Origin: Przewalskia tangutica
Lineage: Eukaryota > Streptophyta > Magnoliopsida > Solanales > Solanaceae
Reading direction: 5' to 3'
Length of the DNA: 64,000 nt
Assembly (NCBI GenBank): GCA_029844215.1
Contig: CM056726.1
Span: 37,007,001 to 37,071,000, forward strand
Translations under genes and position numbers: made by a program
In this document: piece after piece, positions 22,338 through 33,269 of the stretch
Layout: every line of letters begins with the position of its first letter
How positions within the stretch are numbered: the stretch's first letter is position 1
The notes under the pieces: model-generated
The model's database searches: none
What the model saw: only the letters and a program-made list of their open reading frames with translations
What the model was told of the DNA's origin: nothing

Positions 22338-23734
22338 GTGGGAGATTGAAAACATATTTATGTCCTGGAGACAATCTGTATTAGGACAAATGTACTTTAT
22401 ACACATTCGTATTTATATTAATGGAGATTAATATTATGACATTTGCAGTTATTGAATTATTAGTTGATTGTTTATAATATTCTGTAATTGAATCCCTAGA
22501 GGTTACGTGGTTATTAATAATGTGAGAGATTAATATTATAACGTAACTCTTAAATTGCCTCGATTAATGATCATCGAGAATGGGATATCGATGATATGTG
22601 ATACGTCGACATGTAGTCTGCATCATATCCTTAGGGATGTAGTATGTCTCACCTGCTACGAGTTATGACAACTCGTGATGGACACATGGATACTTGTAGA
22701 AGTATTGATATACCTGTTGATGTACTGTTTGTTATATATGTCTAAAGTGTCATCAGCGTGTGGGAGATAGAAGTCCTTAGACTTGAGGTCGATACGCACC
22801 TTATTTACAGAGTTATATACTTTGATCATGACCTAAGCTCAAATGCATTATAAGTTGAGACGCGACTTGTATTGGGTATATTGCGACGGAGATTAAAAGT
22901 GGTAATAGAGCCAAGATTATGATTCATTCCTCAAATGTATCTTCGAGATAACACTCAGATTCTCATATGGTATTAGGTTGACTAAGTCGTTTGCCAACGC
23001 AGTAGACATATTTATGATATGGTTTTGTTGTCAGCTAATATAGATGAGATATAATGATCAAGACATTTGGATAGACACTTGGCAGATCCTAAGCTTGATC
23101 GAGTGTGTCGTGAATGAAAGGATTTTATCTACCCACATAGAGGTTCAATTCACAGGTTTCGTGTAACTATACTTCACATATTGAGTTCGTCTTCTGGCGC
23201 CGTCTAGGAGTTCCGTGTAGACCCTAATTAGTGTCGATATATGAAGGCCTGTAGGGTAACACTAAGTCAATTATTTCGTCGATTCAAGGATGTAATCAGA
23301 GAGAATATATATGTTCGGTTTATAATCGAGACATTAGAATAAATAATGATTATTTAATTAAATCGAGACGATGTTTCGATTTAATTAAAATAGAAACGAG
23401 GCAGGGGGTCCGAAGTGACCCACTCTGTCTCGGTTTTTGGGCCTGGCCCACTTGGAAACCCTAGCTGATTTTTTCAGCTATAAATAAAGGGTTCAATTAT
23501 TATTTTAATACACCCAATTCACAAGAATTATTCTCTGCTAAAACTTTGCTAGATTTCCTAGCTTTCAAAAGGAGTAATTACATCGGAGTCTTAGACTTGC
23601 AATCGAGGAACAATTGCGTGCTCACCCTCGGATTACACAATTGAAGTTTGAAGATTCCAGATTTGCTAAACTTTAAGTATTCGTTCGAAGTATTACAGTT
23701 ATCTATGTGTTTTATATTATATAATCATCCATCA
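22338..23734 (+). repeat. A3 polypurine tract and 3' LTR
   Basis: AAGTGGGAGA at 22337-22346 is the purine tract seen in many plant copia elements. The LTR opens TGAAAACATA at 22347. A TATA box (TATAAATA, 23479-23486) lies near its downstream end. The 3' boundary is placed at CATCCATCA (about 23734) but is not confirmed, since no partner LTR is in the window. Confidence 0.65.
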
Positions 23735-23739
23735 GTTTG

Positions 23740-23893
23740 ACCCCCCGTCAGGTTTGAAACATAAATTTTCAAATTTCGTTGCGTGTACGAACCCGACAAA
23801 ACCCGACAATTTTTGTTGTCATTTACGTTTTTTAGCAACAATATATTTCTTGTTGCTAAATTTTTATTTCCAATTCTATACTTTCTTGTAGTG
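23740..23893. mobile_element. CACTA-type transposon terminus, fragment
   Basis: Positions 23882-23893 read TTTCTTGTAGTG, the reverse complement of CACTACAAGAAA, which is the standard end of CACTA (En/Spm) elements. Just inside is a subterminal hairpin TTTAGCAACA..TTGTTGCTAAA at about 23832-23863 plus CGACAATTTTTGTTGTC at 23803-23820. The other end was not found, so the left boundary is a guess. Confidence 0.6.
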
Positions 23894-23996
23894 AAGTGTG
23901 AATGACTCTTTATGAATATATTTACGGTTGAAAATATTGCATACATTAACTTTGTGTATTACTAATATCTTGTTTAGTATCTTTTTTCAACATATG

Positions 23997-24316
23997 TATT
24001 AATTATACATCCTATTTAGTATTATCCTATGCATAACTAATACTTAGCAAACAATGGTATTAGCAATGCAATGAGTTTTAATGTATGCATAAGCATGGTT
24101 AAGGAAATAATTGTCCATTAAATCTCTCACATAGTATAGTATGGATGGTATTTTTGTGAACAACCAATTATTTTTAAAAATTATGTAATGCATGTTATTT
24201 CTAATATACCAAATCAAACGGTGAATAAAAAATAATCATTACATAATTTATGTCAGCATTATTAATATCAACATTACTAATATCAGTATTACGTACAAAT
24301 ATCAGTATTACAAATA
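23997..24316. mobile_element. hAT-like MITE, 320 bp
   Basis: Exact 8-bp direct repeats CAACATAT flank it (23989-23996 and 24317-24324). The ends are imperfect inverted repeats (TATTAATTATAC against TATTTGTAATAC). It is AT-rich and non-coding, with a CCAAATCAAACGGTG block I associate with dispersed Solanaceae MITEs. An 8-bp duplication is the hAT pattern. Confidence 0.55.
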
Positions 24317-24324
24317 CAACATAT

Positions 24325-25444
24325 TCAATATTATTCTTATACACTCTACGATACGACCCCGTACATGAGTGCATTTTTTAACACCTCGCTCTACATGACA
24401 AATAGTGTATTTTACATTCACATCAATACACGCCAAAATCTTAAAATTAGTTTCTTCTTTGTTCTTTCCGCATTTACAAATTAATTCCTTCTTCCTAGAA
24501 TTAATTTTTTTTTTCTGATTTGAGATGTTGCACCAAAGAGGACTACTCCATCCTCTATGAACACCATTTTATTTGGGATGGATTTTAATTTATTTGGGCT
24601 GGTTTAATTTGCGTAGATCTTTAATTGGAGGTCACATGTCACATCTGATTTTATAAAATCAGGAGTTGTTGTCAAGTGGCATGGATGACTCATTTCGGTC
24701 ACGGCGATGACATAAATGAACTCAACTATTAACGAGCGGCATAAATGAGTCATTTTGAAAAGTTCGATAACATAGTTGAGCCTTTTCCCTTGAAAAATAA
24801 TTGTTGCTATATTTTGAAAACTCAATAATATCATCATATTTAGTTATTAGGGCCATTATGTTTTATTTGTGAAAATTTACCCTAAAAAATAATACAAAGT
24901 TACAATATAGCAAAAATAATCCGTCCCCGACCATTAAACCCGGCTAACCCCTTAACGGGGTAGGGAGCTGGGCCAAAGATTATTTTCTCCCAAAAATCTG
25001 GGGCTCGAATTGGCCCGTTAATAACAGCCCAATCTGTCCAAAACCCCGGATTGTTAGGGCCCATTATTAATGGGCTGATTTGGACTGAACCAACCCAATA
25101 GATAGGTTTAGCTAAAACTGTAAACTTCCTTTTTTTTTTAATCATCCAAAGCCCACTAATTCTGATTTTCGTAAGCCTATTAAGGGAGATTAAAGCGTGC
25201 ACTCTCAAGATAAATTTTTGCACGGAATAGCCTTCAAACACACAGGTCTTTAATTTATTCCTTATATTTGTGGTCTTCAATTTTTGCATCTGCTGCTTAT
25301 TTAATGAAAGTATATATATATATATGTCTCATTCGGCATAAGTTTTATGATATTTTTATCTTAAAAATTTGAACTTTTTTCTAGCTCAACACTATATTTT
25401 ATAGGAATTAATTTATACAACATAAGTTGTGTAGTATTTCAAAA
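24325..25444. other. AT-rich spacer, no gene seen
   Basis: No coding motif was recognised. 24640-24800 (with AAATGAGTCATTTTGAAAAG) looks like a dispersed repeat I have met in Solanaceae non-coding DNA, from memory only. A TA microsatellite lies at 25310-25324. Confidence 0.4.
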
Positions 25445-25690
25445 TTATGTTGAGTGTTAAAAATTACACTTTTTTCTGACATAACTTGTGTGGATGTGAT
25501 TATACATATGCTGAAGTTAAACGCTAACTATGTTGGCCGCAATTTGAAGTTATGCTTTTTTCAGATTATGTTGAATGTTGAAAATTATGTCTTGTTTGAT
25601 ATAACTTGTGGGATGTTATACATATGCCGAAACTAAACACTACTATGCAAGTCGAAATCTGAATATATGCCGCGCCAAAATTGTTGGAGG
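25445..25690. repeat. Diverged tandem duplication, about 121-bp unit
   Basis: TTATGTTGAGTGTTAAAAAT at 25445 and TTATGTTGAATGTTGAAAAT at 25566 start two copies that both contain ATAACTTGTG and ATACATATGC at matching places. Non-coding. Confidence 0.7.
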
Positions 25691-25785
25691 GAAAAAATTA
25701 AATACCACAAATTTAAAGGATAAAAATTAAAGACCACCCCTAAATAGGGGAATTTGTGCGGAAAAATCCCCTCTCAAATAGTTCT

Positions 25786-26737
25786 TGTTGATGATGGAAG
25801 GATGTTGTGGCAACATCTGAAGATACTCAGGACAACATCTCTTGTGCAGACAAGAATGTTGCCTGCGATGTTGTGGCAACATTTCAGCCAACATCTATGT
25901 AACGGTTTTGCATATTCTTCCGGCCTAAGCAGGAAAAGTTACTGAGAGTAAAAAATGACCCAGGCAAGCTCACAAGTTTGCTGTGTTTAAAACGTGGTGG
26001 AAAACTCAGTCAAAGCGTGTTGAAAAAGCAAAATAAGACTCAGTCCAAAACGTAAGGACTTTCAGGAAGAAGTTGAGAATTTTCAGGAGGATGAATCGGT
26101 CAATGCTGCTGCCACATTCTGCTCAACCTCCGCAACAAGAAGTGAGAATTTCAAGGGAAGTTCCACACTATAAATAGAGGGGAACTTCAGTGCATTCGAT
26201 ATCCAGATTGACAACGAGAATAAGTCAAGAGAGCTCTCAGATTTTACTATAGAAAACTGGATCAACTATCAGCCTAAAGTTGTTTTAACAACATCTTGTC
26301 CCACATTGCAATCGCTATCTCTATTCTAGATTAAGCTCATTATTCAAGCGAGTGTAATGAAGATGTTGTATTTTATCTTTTAGAATTTGTGACTTTAGGC
26401 GAAGTCATCTGCGACTTCATTTTGTTTGTAATTTCTTTTTAGTATTTTATGCTTCATTTTGTAAAAGAAATTCATTTGTAATTGTATATAATTTATACAA
26501 TTCTTTTGGTCACTGACCATCAAGAGATATTAATATATACCCTTGAAAATATAAACCTTGTGTTCTTTTACTTTTTCGCTGCATTTACTCTAACAAGGTT
26601 TACCATGGTTTATCTCAATGTTGCCTCAGATGTTGACCCAACATTGAAGGCAACATCCAGTATCTTTTTCTAGTTTACTAAGTTGTCGATTCATTTTCTT
26701 TCTCAAAATTTACTTATCCGTAGTCTCGGACCTAACA
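25786..26737 (+). repeat. A4 5' LTR, about 952 bp
   Basis: Opens TGTTGATGATGG and ends CCTAACA two bases before the primer site. It contains three exact ATGTTGNNNCAACAT palindromes (25802-25816, 25868-25882, 26630-26644). TATA-like ACTATAAATAGAGG at about 26167-26180 marks a likely promoter. The start is the best TG in context; with no partner LTR it could be off by a few bases. Confidence 0.75.
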
Positions 26738-26739
26738 AG

Positions 26740-26757
26740 TGGTATCAGAGCCAACAC
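26740..26757 (+). promoter_or_regulatory. A4 primer binding site (initiator-Met tRNA)
   Basis: TGGTATCAGAGCCAACAC is the standard plant copia primer site, placed 2 bp after the LTR end. Confidence 0.9.
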
Positions 26758-26794
26758 TTGATACAATAAGTGTCTGATTCTGAATATTACGGCT

Positions 26795-27149
26795 ATGGAC
26801 TCAGCTAACCAAAATGTTGGTCGTCTTTCAATTCTAGATGGTACAAATTACGCCTACTGGAAGATTCGTCTTCGTTCTCACATCAAATCGATTGATGTTA
26901 GAGCATAGAGATCTGTCTCCGAAGGATATGAGGTTCCCAAATATCCAACAGACGAGGACGGTGATGTTCTTACAAATCCTGAGTCTGAATGGACCCAGGA
27001 AGAATTCAACAGCGCAAGCTATAATGAAAAGACCCTAAATGCTATATTTGGATGGGTGGATCTATATATGTTTAAACTCATCCAGAACTGTTCAACGGCC
27101 AAGGATGCTTGGAAAACTTTGCAAACACATTGTGAAGGTACATCAAGTG
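26795..27149 (+). pseudogene. A4 gag, 5' part
   Basis: The frame begins with an ATG at 26795 and encodes LSILDGTNYAYWKIRLRSHI, a classic copia gag N-terminus. An in-frame TAG follows near 26908. The gag then continues through WTQEEFNSASYNEKTLNAIF and AKDAWKTLQTHCEGTSS, where T1 enters at 27150. The reading resumes at 36744 (VRRTKLRM). The 5-bp duplication AAGTG proves a single insertion into an already existing gag. Confidence 0.85.
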
Positions 27150-27543
27150 TGTTATACCCCGTATTTTCAGAGTATGTACGTAAGGACGTACGTAGAAAAT
27201 TTGAACTTGAAGATTTGGCTTGGCCGATTTATTTTTGTGCACAACCCCCGGTTAGAGTCGTTTTTCGACGAAACGTTTTCACAGCTTTCGTAGGGAAAAT
27301 TCCGGCTATGTCATTTATATTTTTTGCGGATTTTTCCGAGAGACGAAACGTGTTGGACCAACAAGAGGGCGCCACTTGGCACCCTCTCATCGTGGAGTGC
27401 ATGAGCGGCCGAAAGTAAGGCCTTTGTGGTCGGGCGGTAGGATATTTGTGTGTTAGTTGGTTAGGTGCACTTGGCAAGATCTTGGCCCTACACTTGCCTT
27501 GCACTTGGCAAGATCTTGGTCATTGGTTGGCCTTGGCTTGTCC

Positions 27544-27551
27544 TATAAATA
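27544..27551 (+). promoter_or_regulatory. TATA box of T1 5' LTR
   Basis: TATAAATA followed by a CT-rich stretch; the same box lies in the 3' LTR at about 33670. Transcripts would start roughly 30 bp downstream. Confidence 0.7.
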
Positions 27552-28253
27552 CCCTCTCCCTTTGAAGACTTCTTCATCCAAATAATTTCCTAAGTCTAAA
27601 ATTCCTCCTCCTCAGAGTATAGTTCTCGTCCCCTCCCCTTGCGAGGCCTTGGCCGAGAGCCCTCTCCCACCCCTCGTCGAGTTTCCCAGTGGGTAGGCCG
27701 AGGGTATACACCCCCTCTCATGGTGCTAGCTGGGGTACCCCTAGCCTAGTTGTTTTCAGATAAATACCCTCCTCTTGGTAGAAATACTCTCAAATGTATT
27801 ACATTTCTACCCAAATTACCTTAGTCGTATACCTTGTAGTATTCTAAGGTTATACTTATACTAAAAGCCCGTAAATACTATTATACTTCCTTCCACAAAA
27901 CCGAAACCCTAAGGAAAATCTCCATAGTTGGTTGGAGTATTAAGTAGAAGTTGGTTAGAACTTCTAAGGGTTGTGTGGAGGCCTGAGCGCACGAGTAGAG
28001 CTAAACCTTGCTCAGATCGACATTTAAACTCGGATAATTTTGGGCTTATCGAGGTAAACACTCTTGACCTTCTATTGTAATTGGAAATTACATGTTGTTA
28101 GAATATATAGTTGAAGTATACTATATATAATCGAACGTTGTTATCGCAATGTCTTTTGACTTAAGCCCAATAATAAGAAACCTTTCGAAAGAAGAGTACC
28201 GAATCAGAATTACATAGACCGTATTACATGAGACTTGTGTAGCTTTTCGTGAG

Positions 28254-28288
28254 GTAGAATTGTGCACGTCCGATTAGACGTATAACCC
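28254..28288 (+). ncRNA. Candidate structured leader element, T1 copy
   Basis: ACGTC (28266-28270) can pair with GACGT (28277-28281) around a 6-nt loop, flanked by TAGAATT before and TAACCCC after. Equivalent structures with different stem sequence occur in T2, T3 and T4 LTRs. Whether it acts as RNA or as a DNA palindrome is unknown. Confidence 0.5.
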
Positions 28289-30585
28289 CTGGTTGGCTTG
28301 GTAGCCGCCCATGGAGGAGGAGATTTACGCTGTTGTGGGGAGGTCGCGAATTTTCTCGTAGAATGTTCTACGAAGAGATCTAAATGTTAATAAGCGCGCT
28401 TGTGGCCTTATAGGTTGAAGTACGCACGTGGCGCGATCTACTGGCTAGGAGTAGCCGGCGGTTGGAAGTACTTGAGCGCTGCTATTTGTCGATACTCGTC
28501 GCGAGGTATGTGAACCTCTTCCTATCTCTTCTAGCATGATATGTGTGAACTATGTAGTACGGTAGACGTACATGTGCTAAATGTATTTGATTGGTTTAAA
28601 ACATAAAGTGTTATAACGGCTTTATGGGAAGTTGGTTATAACAGCTTTATGTTGGTAAGAAAATACTTGTGGTTTTAAAAGGTAATCGATTTGAACTATA
28701 ACTGGCTTGTTATGTGTTAATAAAGAACTTGAAGTAATACTTGGTCTTTGAAAACTTAAGAGTTATACTAGCTTTATGGGAAGTTAGGTATAACGGCTTA
28801 AGAATGTTTTACTGATTTCGGAAATCAGAATGTGTATCGACAAACCACTGCAGCGTTAATAAAAGGAAATGTTTTGACAGATTAAGTATTATTAAAACCA
28901 AGAGAAACTTCCATCCGCATGTAAGCTAAGATGAGACAAAATGATATTTCCTAGGTCATGGCTGCTGTAATAAGATTGTTATAAACAAGAATATCCTACT
29001 CACATATAAGGCTTATGTTTCTCAGATGGTTTAAAGGAGAATTATATTCTTAAATAAATAAGGCTAGGAACTACGAAACCTTTCTAAAATAAGAAACGTG
29101 AACATTTGAAATTAGGCAAACTTGGGCGCTTGAAAAGAATGTTGTTACTTGGTTTTACTAAGAGAAGTGTTTTGATTTACTTCAAAAGATAATCACTCTA
29201 TTGTTATATACTACGTATTGTGTGACTTTTGTGAAAGTAACATATCTTTAAAGAGTTATTGTATAAAGTACTTTGGGGATAAAACCCGATCTCGTTAATC
29301 ATATAGTAGAAAGTACCTTATGTGTGAATAACTTGATTGTATTGGTTTGTGATAGCCTTGTAATACCTTCGTGTTGATTTGATAAGTAATCATATTAGGA
29401 TGCTACGTGTGATAGTATTCTCGTGATGTTTGTGTAAAGCGGGTTTTCCTCGATTGTGCTTATGTTGTTTAAACGATAAACCGTTATGTTGGTATTATAC
29501 CACTCACCGTGTTTCCGGGTTAAGCCGCCTCCGATGCGGGGTAGACTCGCGATGCAGGACCATGATTCGAGAATACCTCATGCGGGTCCCGGGCCTATGC
29601 GAGCTACGAGAGTTCCGTGTTAGCGTGCGCCTTTATGGTCACGCGTCTACGCGCTACGCGATCGCGAGTCCGCGATTTACGCCGGAGTAGCTAACCTCGA
29701 TGCGGGTTATACCTGCGCGGCCTATGAGATTGGCCTACGCGAGTCAGCGGAGTTCGTGGCTAGACGCGCACATTTGATATTGCGGGCGGCGACGCTTTGA
29801 TCATGTGACGGCCTAGACAGATATCATGATACGCTTTATAACCTTGTTAGTATCGCTGGTGTTAGTAGTCGGCTATGCCTTCGTGACTTACCCTGCATCG
29901 CTTTATTTGGACACAGTGGGACCCGTTGTTCATGTATTCCTTGGTGCTTTTCTATCGCTGATCGCGGTGAGGAAGGTATTCCACGCATGATTGATGTTGT
30001 GGGCGTGAGACCCATTGTTATATCGAGTGATGACTTCGAGGCGTGAGTCCCCGACTAGACATGATCGCTATTTATCGCGAATCGTAGTTTGGTTATCATA
30101 CATGTCTCCCGCTTCTATGACTACTATGATTTCATTTACGTATCTTCATGTTTCACATACTTGGTACTGTTATCGACCTCCTTCGGGCCGCGTCATGCCG
30201 CAGTAAAGGTACACCGCCGTTGATCCTCGCCTGTGGTCACGTCATTGCTGGGAAGCTCCGCTCCTCCGAGGCTTATCTTAGTATAGTCCCCTTGTTGTAG
30301 AAAGCTACATTCGTGGTATGACGGGGCCCTGTCCCGTCGTTGTTGTCATATCATTCGTAGAGGTCTGTAGTACTGTTGTGGGCAGGGTTTGTAAAAAGGA
30401 TTAAACTGTTCAGGTTGAAAGAGTTGTTGTTTCTATATTTATGCCGAAAGGCAAGTTTTCACAGGTTATTGTTTATACTTCTGTTATTTTATGTTATTGA
30501 TTTATGTTCCGCTGATTTTCTCTCGATGTATGACTACCGGGTGCCCGGTAGGCACGATCCACGCCCGGTTCGGTCGTGACAAAAG

Positions 30586-30600
30586 TGGTATCGTGAGCGC
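30586..30600 (+). promoter_or_regulatory. T1 primer binding site
   Basis: TGGTATCGTGAGCGC lies four bases (AAAG) after the LTR end. T2 has the same spacing and sequence at 50682-50696. It differs from the initiator-Met site TGGTATCAGAGC by a small change shared between both elements. Confidence 0.8.
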
Positions 30601-30782
30601 TTAATCCTCGGAAAGTGTCTACGCATCGTATCCAAAGAAGTCTTGATTATCGGTGTGTTGTGCACCACACCAATAGTCGTGAGGCTATAGGATATTTAGG
30701 ATTTGTTTCTATTCTTCTCACTCGAGATCGTGCCTTAGAGTGTTGTAAGTGGACCTCTCACGTATTTCTTTCCCTTACCGCT

Positions 30783-31600
30783 ATGCCTCCGCGCAGGCAA
30801 CCCGGGCCTGCGAGGCGGGCGCCGGCGGAGCCGCGAGTAGAGTTCGTGAGGGTTACGAGGGCAGTGCCCAATCATCACCCGAGTTAGGTGCTTCATTCGG
30901 GAGTTCTCGCAACGTCACTAAGCCCCGTGAGTTTAGCACGGGCGCGCTCCATCGCAGCCATGATGTTTGAACCTTCAGTTCCACGACCGAGAACAGAGAA
31001 TATAGATTGCAAAAAGGCGACCCTGTTACTAGATATGGATTTGGCTACCAGAGAGTGTACCGATGTACCGCGAGTCTTAATGACTATCTAAGAGAGGGTT
31101 GTGCGAAAGTAATTCTTCAGTTAGGCTTGAGCATGGCCTGTGTACGGGCTTATGCGCAGCAGGCCGAGAAACGTAGAGATCGACGGGTTAACGAAGGACA
31201 GCAGAAGAGGGCCAGAGCAGCAAGGTCCTTTAGTAACTTTTGAGGCGAGTCGCCTCACCAGCGGATTAGATTATGCACATCCACCAGTGCAGAAAGGTCC
31301 TCCACAGGTTCCGGACGTCGGGTATGCAGAGTTGGTCGAGCTCCGAGCTTCCGCTCACGCTACACGAGTTCCAAACCAATGGATTCGATGTTCCTCAGAT
31401 TCATTAGCTGCGATGCACGCCATCCCGGGGAATGTCGTCTTTTAGTTGGTACTTGTTGTACCTACGACCGTCAGGGTCTGATGTCGAAAGAGTGTCCTTG
31501 TAGGAGGACTTAGCCTTCAGGATCGGTGGGTAGTTTGTCATCTTCCTTAGCTATGCGCCCTACGGGGCAGGTTTGTTTAGAACGACTAAGGGGAGTGAAG
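30783..31600 (+). pseudogene. T1 gag remnants
   Basis: An ATG at 30783 starts MPPRRQPGPARRAP, the basic N-terminus common to Tekay gag (T2 starts MPPRKATAPVAARQ). After a large gap, 31007-31243 contains CVRAYAQQAEKRRDRR and QKRARAA, the segment ahead of the zinc knuckle in this family. Near 31410 a decayed CCHC remnant (HPGECRLLVGTC) can be read. The middle of gag is missing and frames shift repeatedly. Confidence 0.65.
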
Positions 31601-32330
31601 CAGTAGATACAGGCATATCTTTAACCCTCTAGAGCTTTGTATATGTGATAAGGTGAGTATACCTTAAGTGTTATGTTCAGATAACATGAGTGTAAATTGT
31701 GATTAGAAATCTTGGTTAGTTAACCAAGTAAGTTTTGGGGGGATAGAAAAAGTGTGAGCCTTAGAGTTTTATACGTAGAGACCTTAGAGGTAAGGCCATC
31801 TCGAGTAAAGACGTATGTTTATGTTTGACCCTTATAGGAGTGCATAGTGCACGTGAACCTTGTTTGTGGGATAAGTCCCTGAGTTGTGTGGAATGAAAGA
31901 GGGTAGTTGAGCTAAGAAGACCGCTAGGTTTTCGTAACGTGATTAGTGAGAGCTTTCTTCGGGAGCTAGTGTTTTGGCGCGTTGCGGGTCGGGTTGAGGC
32001 CACGCCGGGTCAACCCGCGGCCGTATGGTGCGGGCCAGTTTGGTGGTCCCGCTTTGGGTCAAGCATGAGGGTGTTTGGCCCAAGTTCAGTTAACCAGCGT
32101 ACGAGTTCGTGGATGCGTTCAACCAGTAGTCGGGCCGATGGGGGCAGCCCGTAGTGTTTTTCGGTCAGGACCGTGTACTCGGCAGGGTTGTTTTATCAGA
32201 AAGGTTCTAAGGTCGCACGGTGCCTACCTTCACCTTACGACGGCCATGAAGCCCGTGTTGTGGCTATTTTCGCTTTCTAAAAGTCTTACCAGCAGATTAG
32301 GAACTCAGTGAGACTCGAGACCGCATTCGC
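31600..32330 (+). other. T1 interior without recognisable domains
   Basis: Protease, RT, RNase H and most of integrase would lie here in an autonomous element. None could be recognised in any frame; the frames present (31939-32154, 32075-32311) have no family motif. Confidence 0.5.
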
Positions 32331-33100
32331 CCTCGGGCGATGTTTGATTTCGCGGTAGTGGGGATTGTTGTCTCGTGGAGGAGTGCTTAAGCTACCATTT
32401 CGGTGTTCGGATGTCGCCTTATGAAGCCTCAGGGGCGAAGTGTAAGTCGCCACGATTGGTTCGATGTTGGCAAGATTCAGATAGTTGGTTCAGCTTGTTC
32501 CGGCAGATCGTGGATAGGTAAAGCTTGTCTAGAAGAGGTTCGCACTCGGAGAAATCGTATGGATAATCGACGACGCTAGAGTTCGAGTTGATGGTCGGTC
32601 TTCGAAAGTACCACCCCGTTGGTGTGACGAGTTTTGGAAAACAGAGGGAATTTAGTCGAGTTACTTTGGGCCCTTTTGAGTTCATGTGAAGAATAGGCCA
32701 GGTTGCCTATATGTTAGCTTTTGCCGTCCGACTTAGGAGACAATACGTCCGGTCTTTCGTATTGTTATGATCGGGAAAGTATCGGAGATCCATCCAGAGT
32801 GTTCCCAGTTAATGATGACCACGTTAGAGATAGTAACCGAGTTTTGGAAACCGGCGATTTAAATGTGGTAAGAGTTCGAGTGTACGACAGCCTCAGGGAT
32901 CGCATACAGCCCGATACCATCTGTTGGGTCGCCGGAATGACACTAGAACCTCGCGGCAAAGTGACAAAAGTGGTATCACGACGAGTAAAGGGAGAAGCGA
33001 GCATGTATTGCGAGCAGAGATGTGACCATTTCTTTTGTATGGAAAAAGTGCGGAGGAAGTATATTTTAGACCCCGGAGAGAGGTGTTTGTGGTGATGTTA
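32330..33100 (+). pseudogene. T1 integrase C-terminal remnant
   Basis: From about 32335 the sequence decays from the end of the integrase core; MSPYEA at 32411 is the landmark that precedes the GxRCRSP block, and 32721-33095 contains SIGDPSRVFPVNDDHV, matching IGDPSRVHPVHDVQV in the T2 chromodomain-containing end. Frames shift several times. It shows that T1 derives from a T2-like coding element. Confidence 0.65.
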
Positions 33101-33256
33101 GAGGTGTTTCCTCGTGGACTTGAATGTAAGTATTTTGCGCAAGTTGTTTATGTGGCCATGTGTGGCAAGGATTGTTTCGTAAGTATAGTAGTGAAGACTA
33201 TACTGGCGCACGTTGGTTTTTGAGACTTAGAAGGAACATTCGGGACGAATGTTTCT

Positions 33257-33269
33257 AAGGAGGGGAGAA
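33257..33269 (+). promoter_or_regulatory. T1 polypurine tract
   Basis: AAGGAGGGGAGAA ends directly at the 3' LTR. The preceding ACATTCGGGACGAATGTTTC is an inverted repeat also present before the T2 tract. Confidence 0.85.

Larger units (their letters stand above)
21103..23734 (+). mobile_element. 3' half of Ty1/copia element A3
   Basis: It starts inside RT at a KTAFLNG motif (21103) and continues through RNase H, a purine tract and a 3' LTR. The 5' half is absent. The junction with the oppositely oriented Athila RT is abrupt with no target duplication visible, so it was probably made by recombination or deletion, not simple insertion. Confidence 0.8.
27150..30581 (+). repeat. T1 5' LTR, 3432 bp
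   Basis: TGTTATACCCCGTATTTTC at the start and CGGTCGTGACA at the end. TATA box TATAAATA at 27544-27551. A conserved leader hairpin lies at 28266-28281, and the TTATAACnnCTTTATGGGAA block at 28611. The part between 29500 and 29800 is very CpG-rich and differs from the 3' LTR mainly by small indels. The short frames within the LTR (for example 30376-30579) are not genes. Confidence 0.9.

Noticed and set aside
24900..25289. 129-codon minus-strand frame
   Set aside because: No domain, low-complexity surroundings and no supporting context.
25680..25760. Possible Helitron 3' end (hairpin near CCCCTAAATAGGGG)
   Set aside because: No CTRR end followed by T and no TC start could be placed.
26740..26757. 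tRNA-like sequence at the primer sites
   Set aside because: Only the short complement to a tRNA 3' end is present; no cloverleaf can be formed, so these are primer binding sites, not tRNA genes.
30615..30887. Open frames around the T1 gag start as complete small genes
   Set aside because: They are shifted readings of gag remnants and the LTR edge; only the frame with MPPRR was kept as gag.
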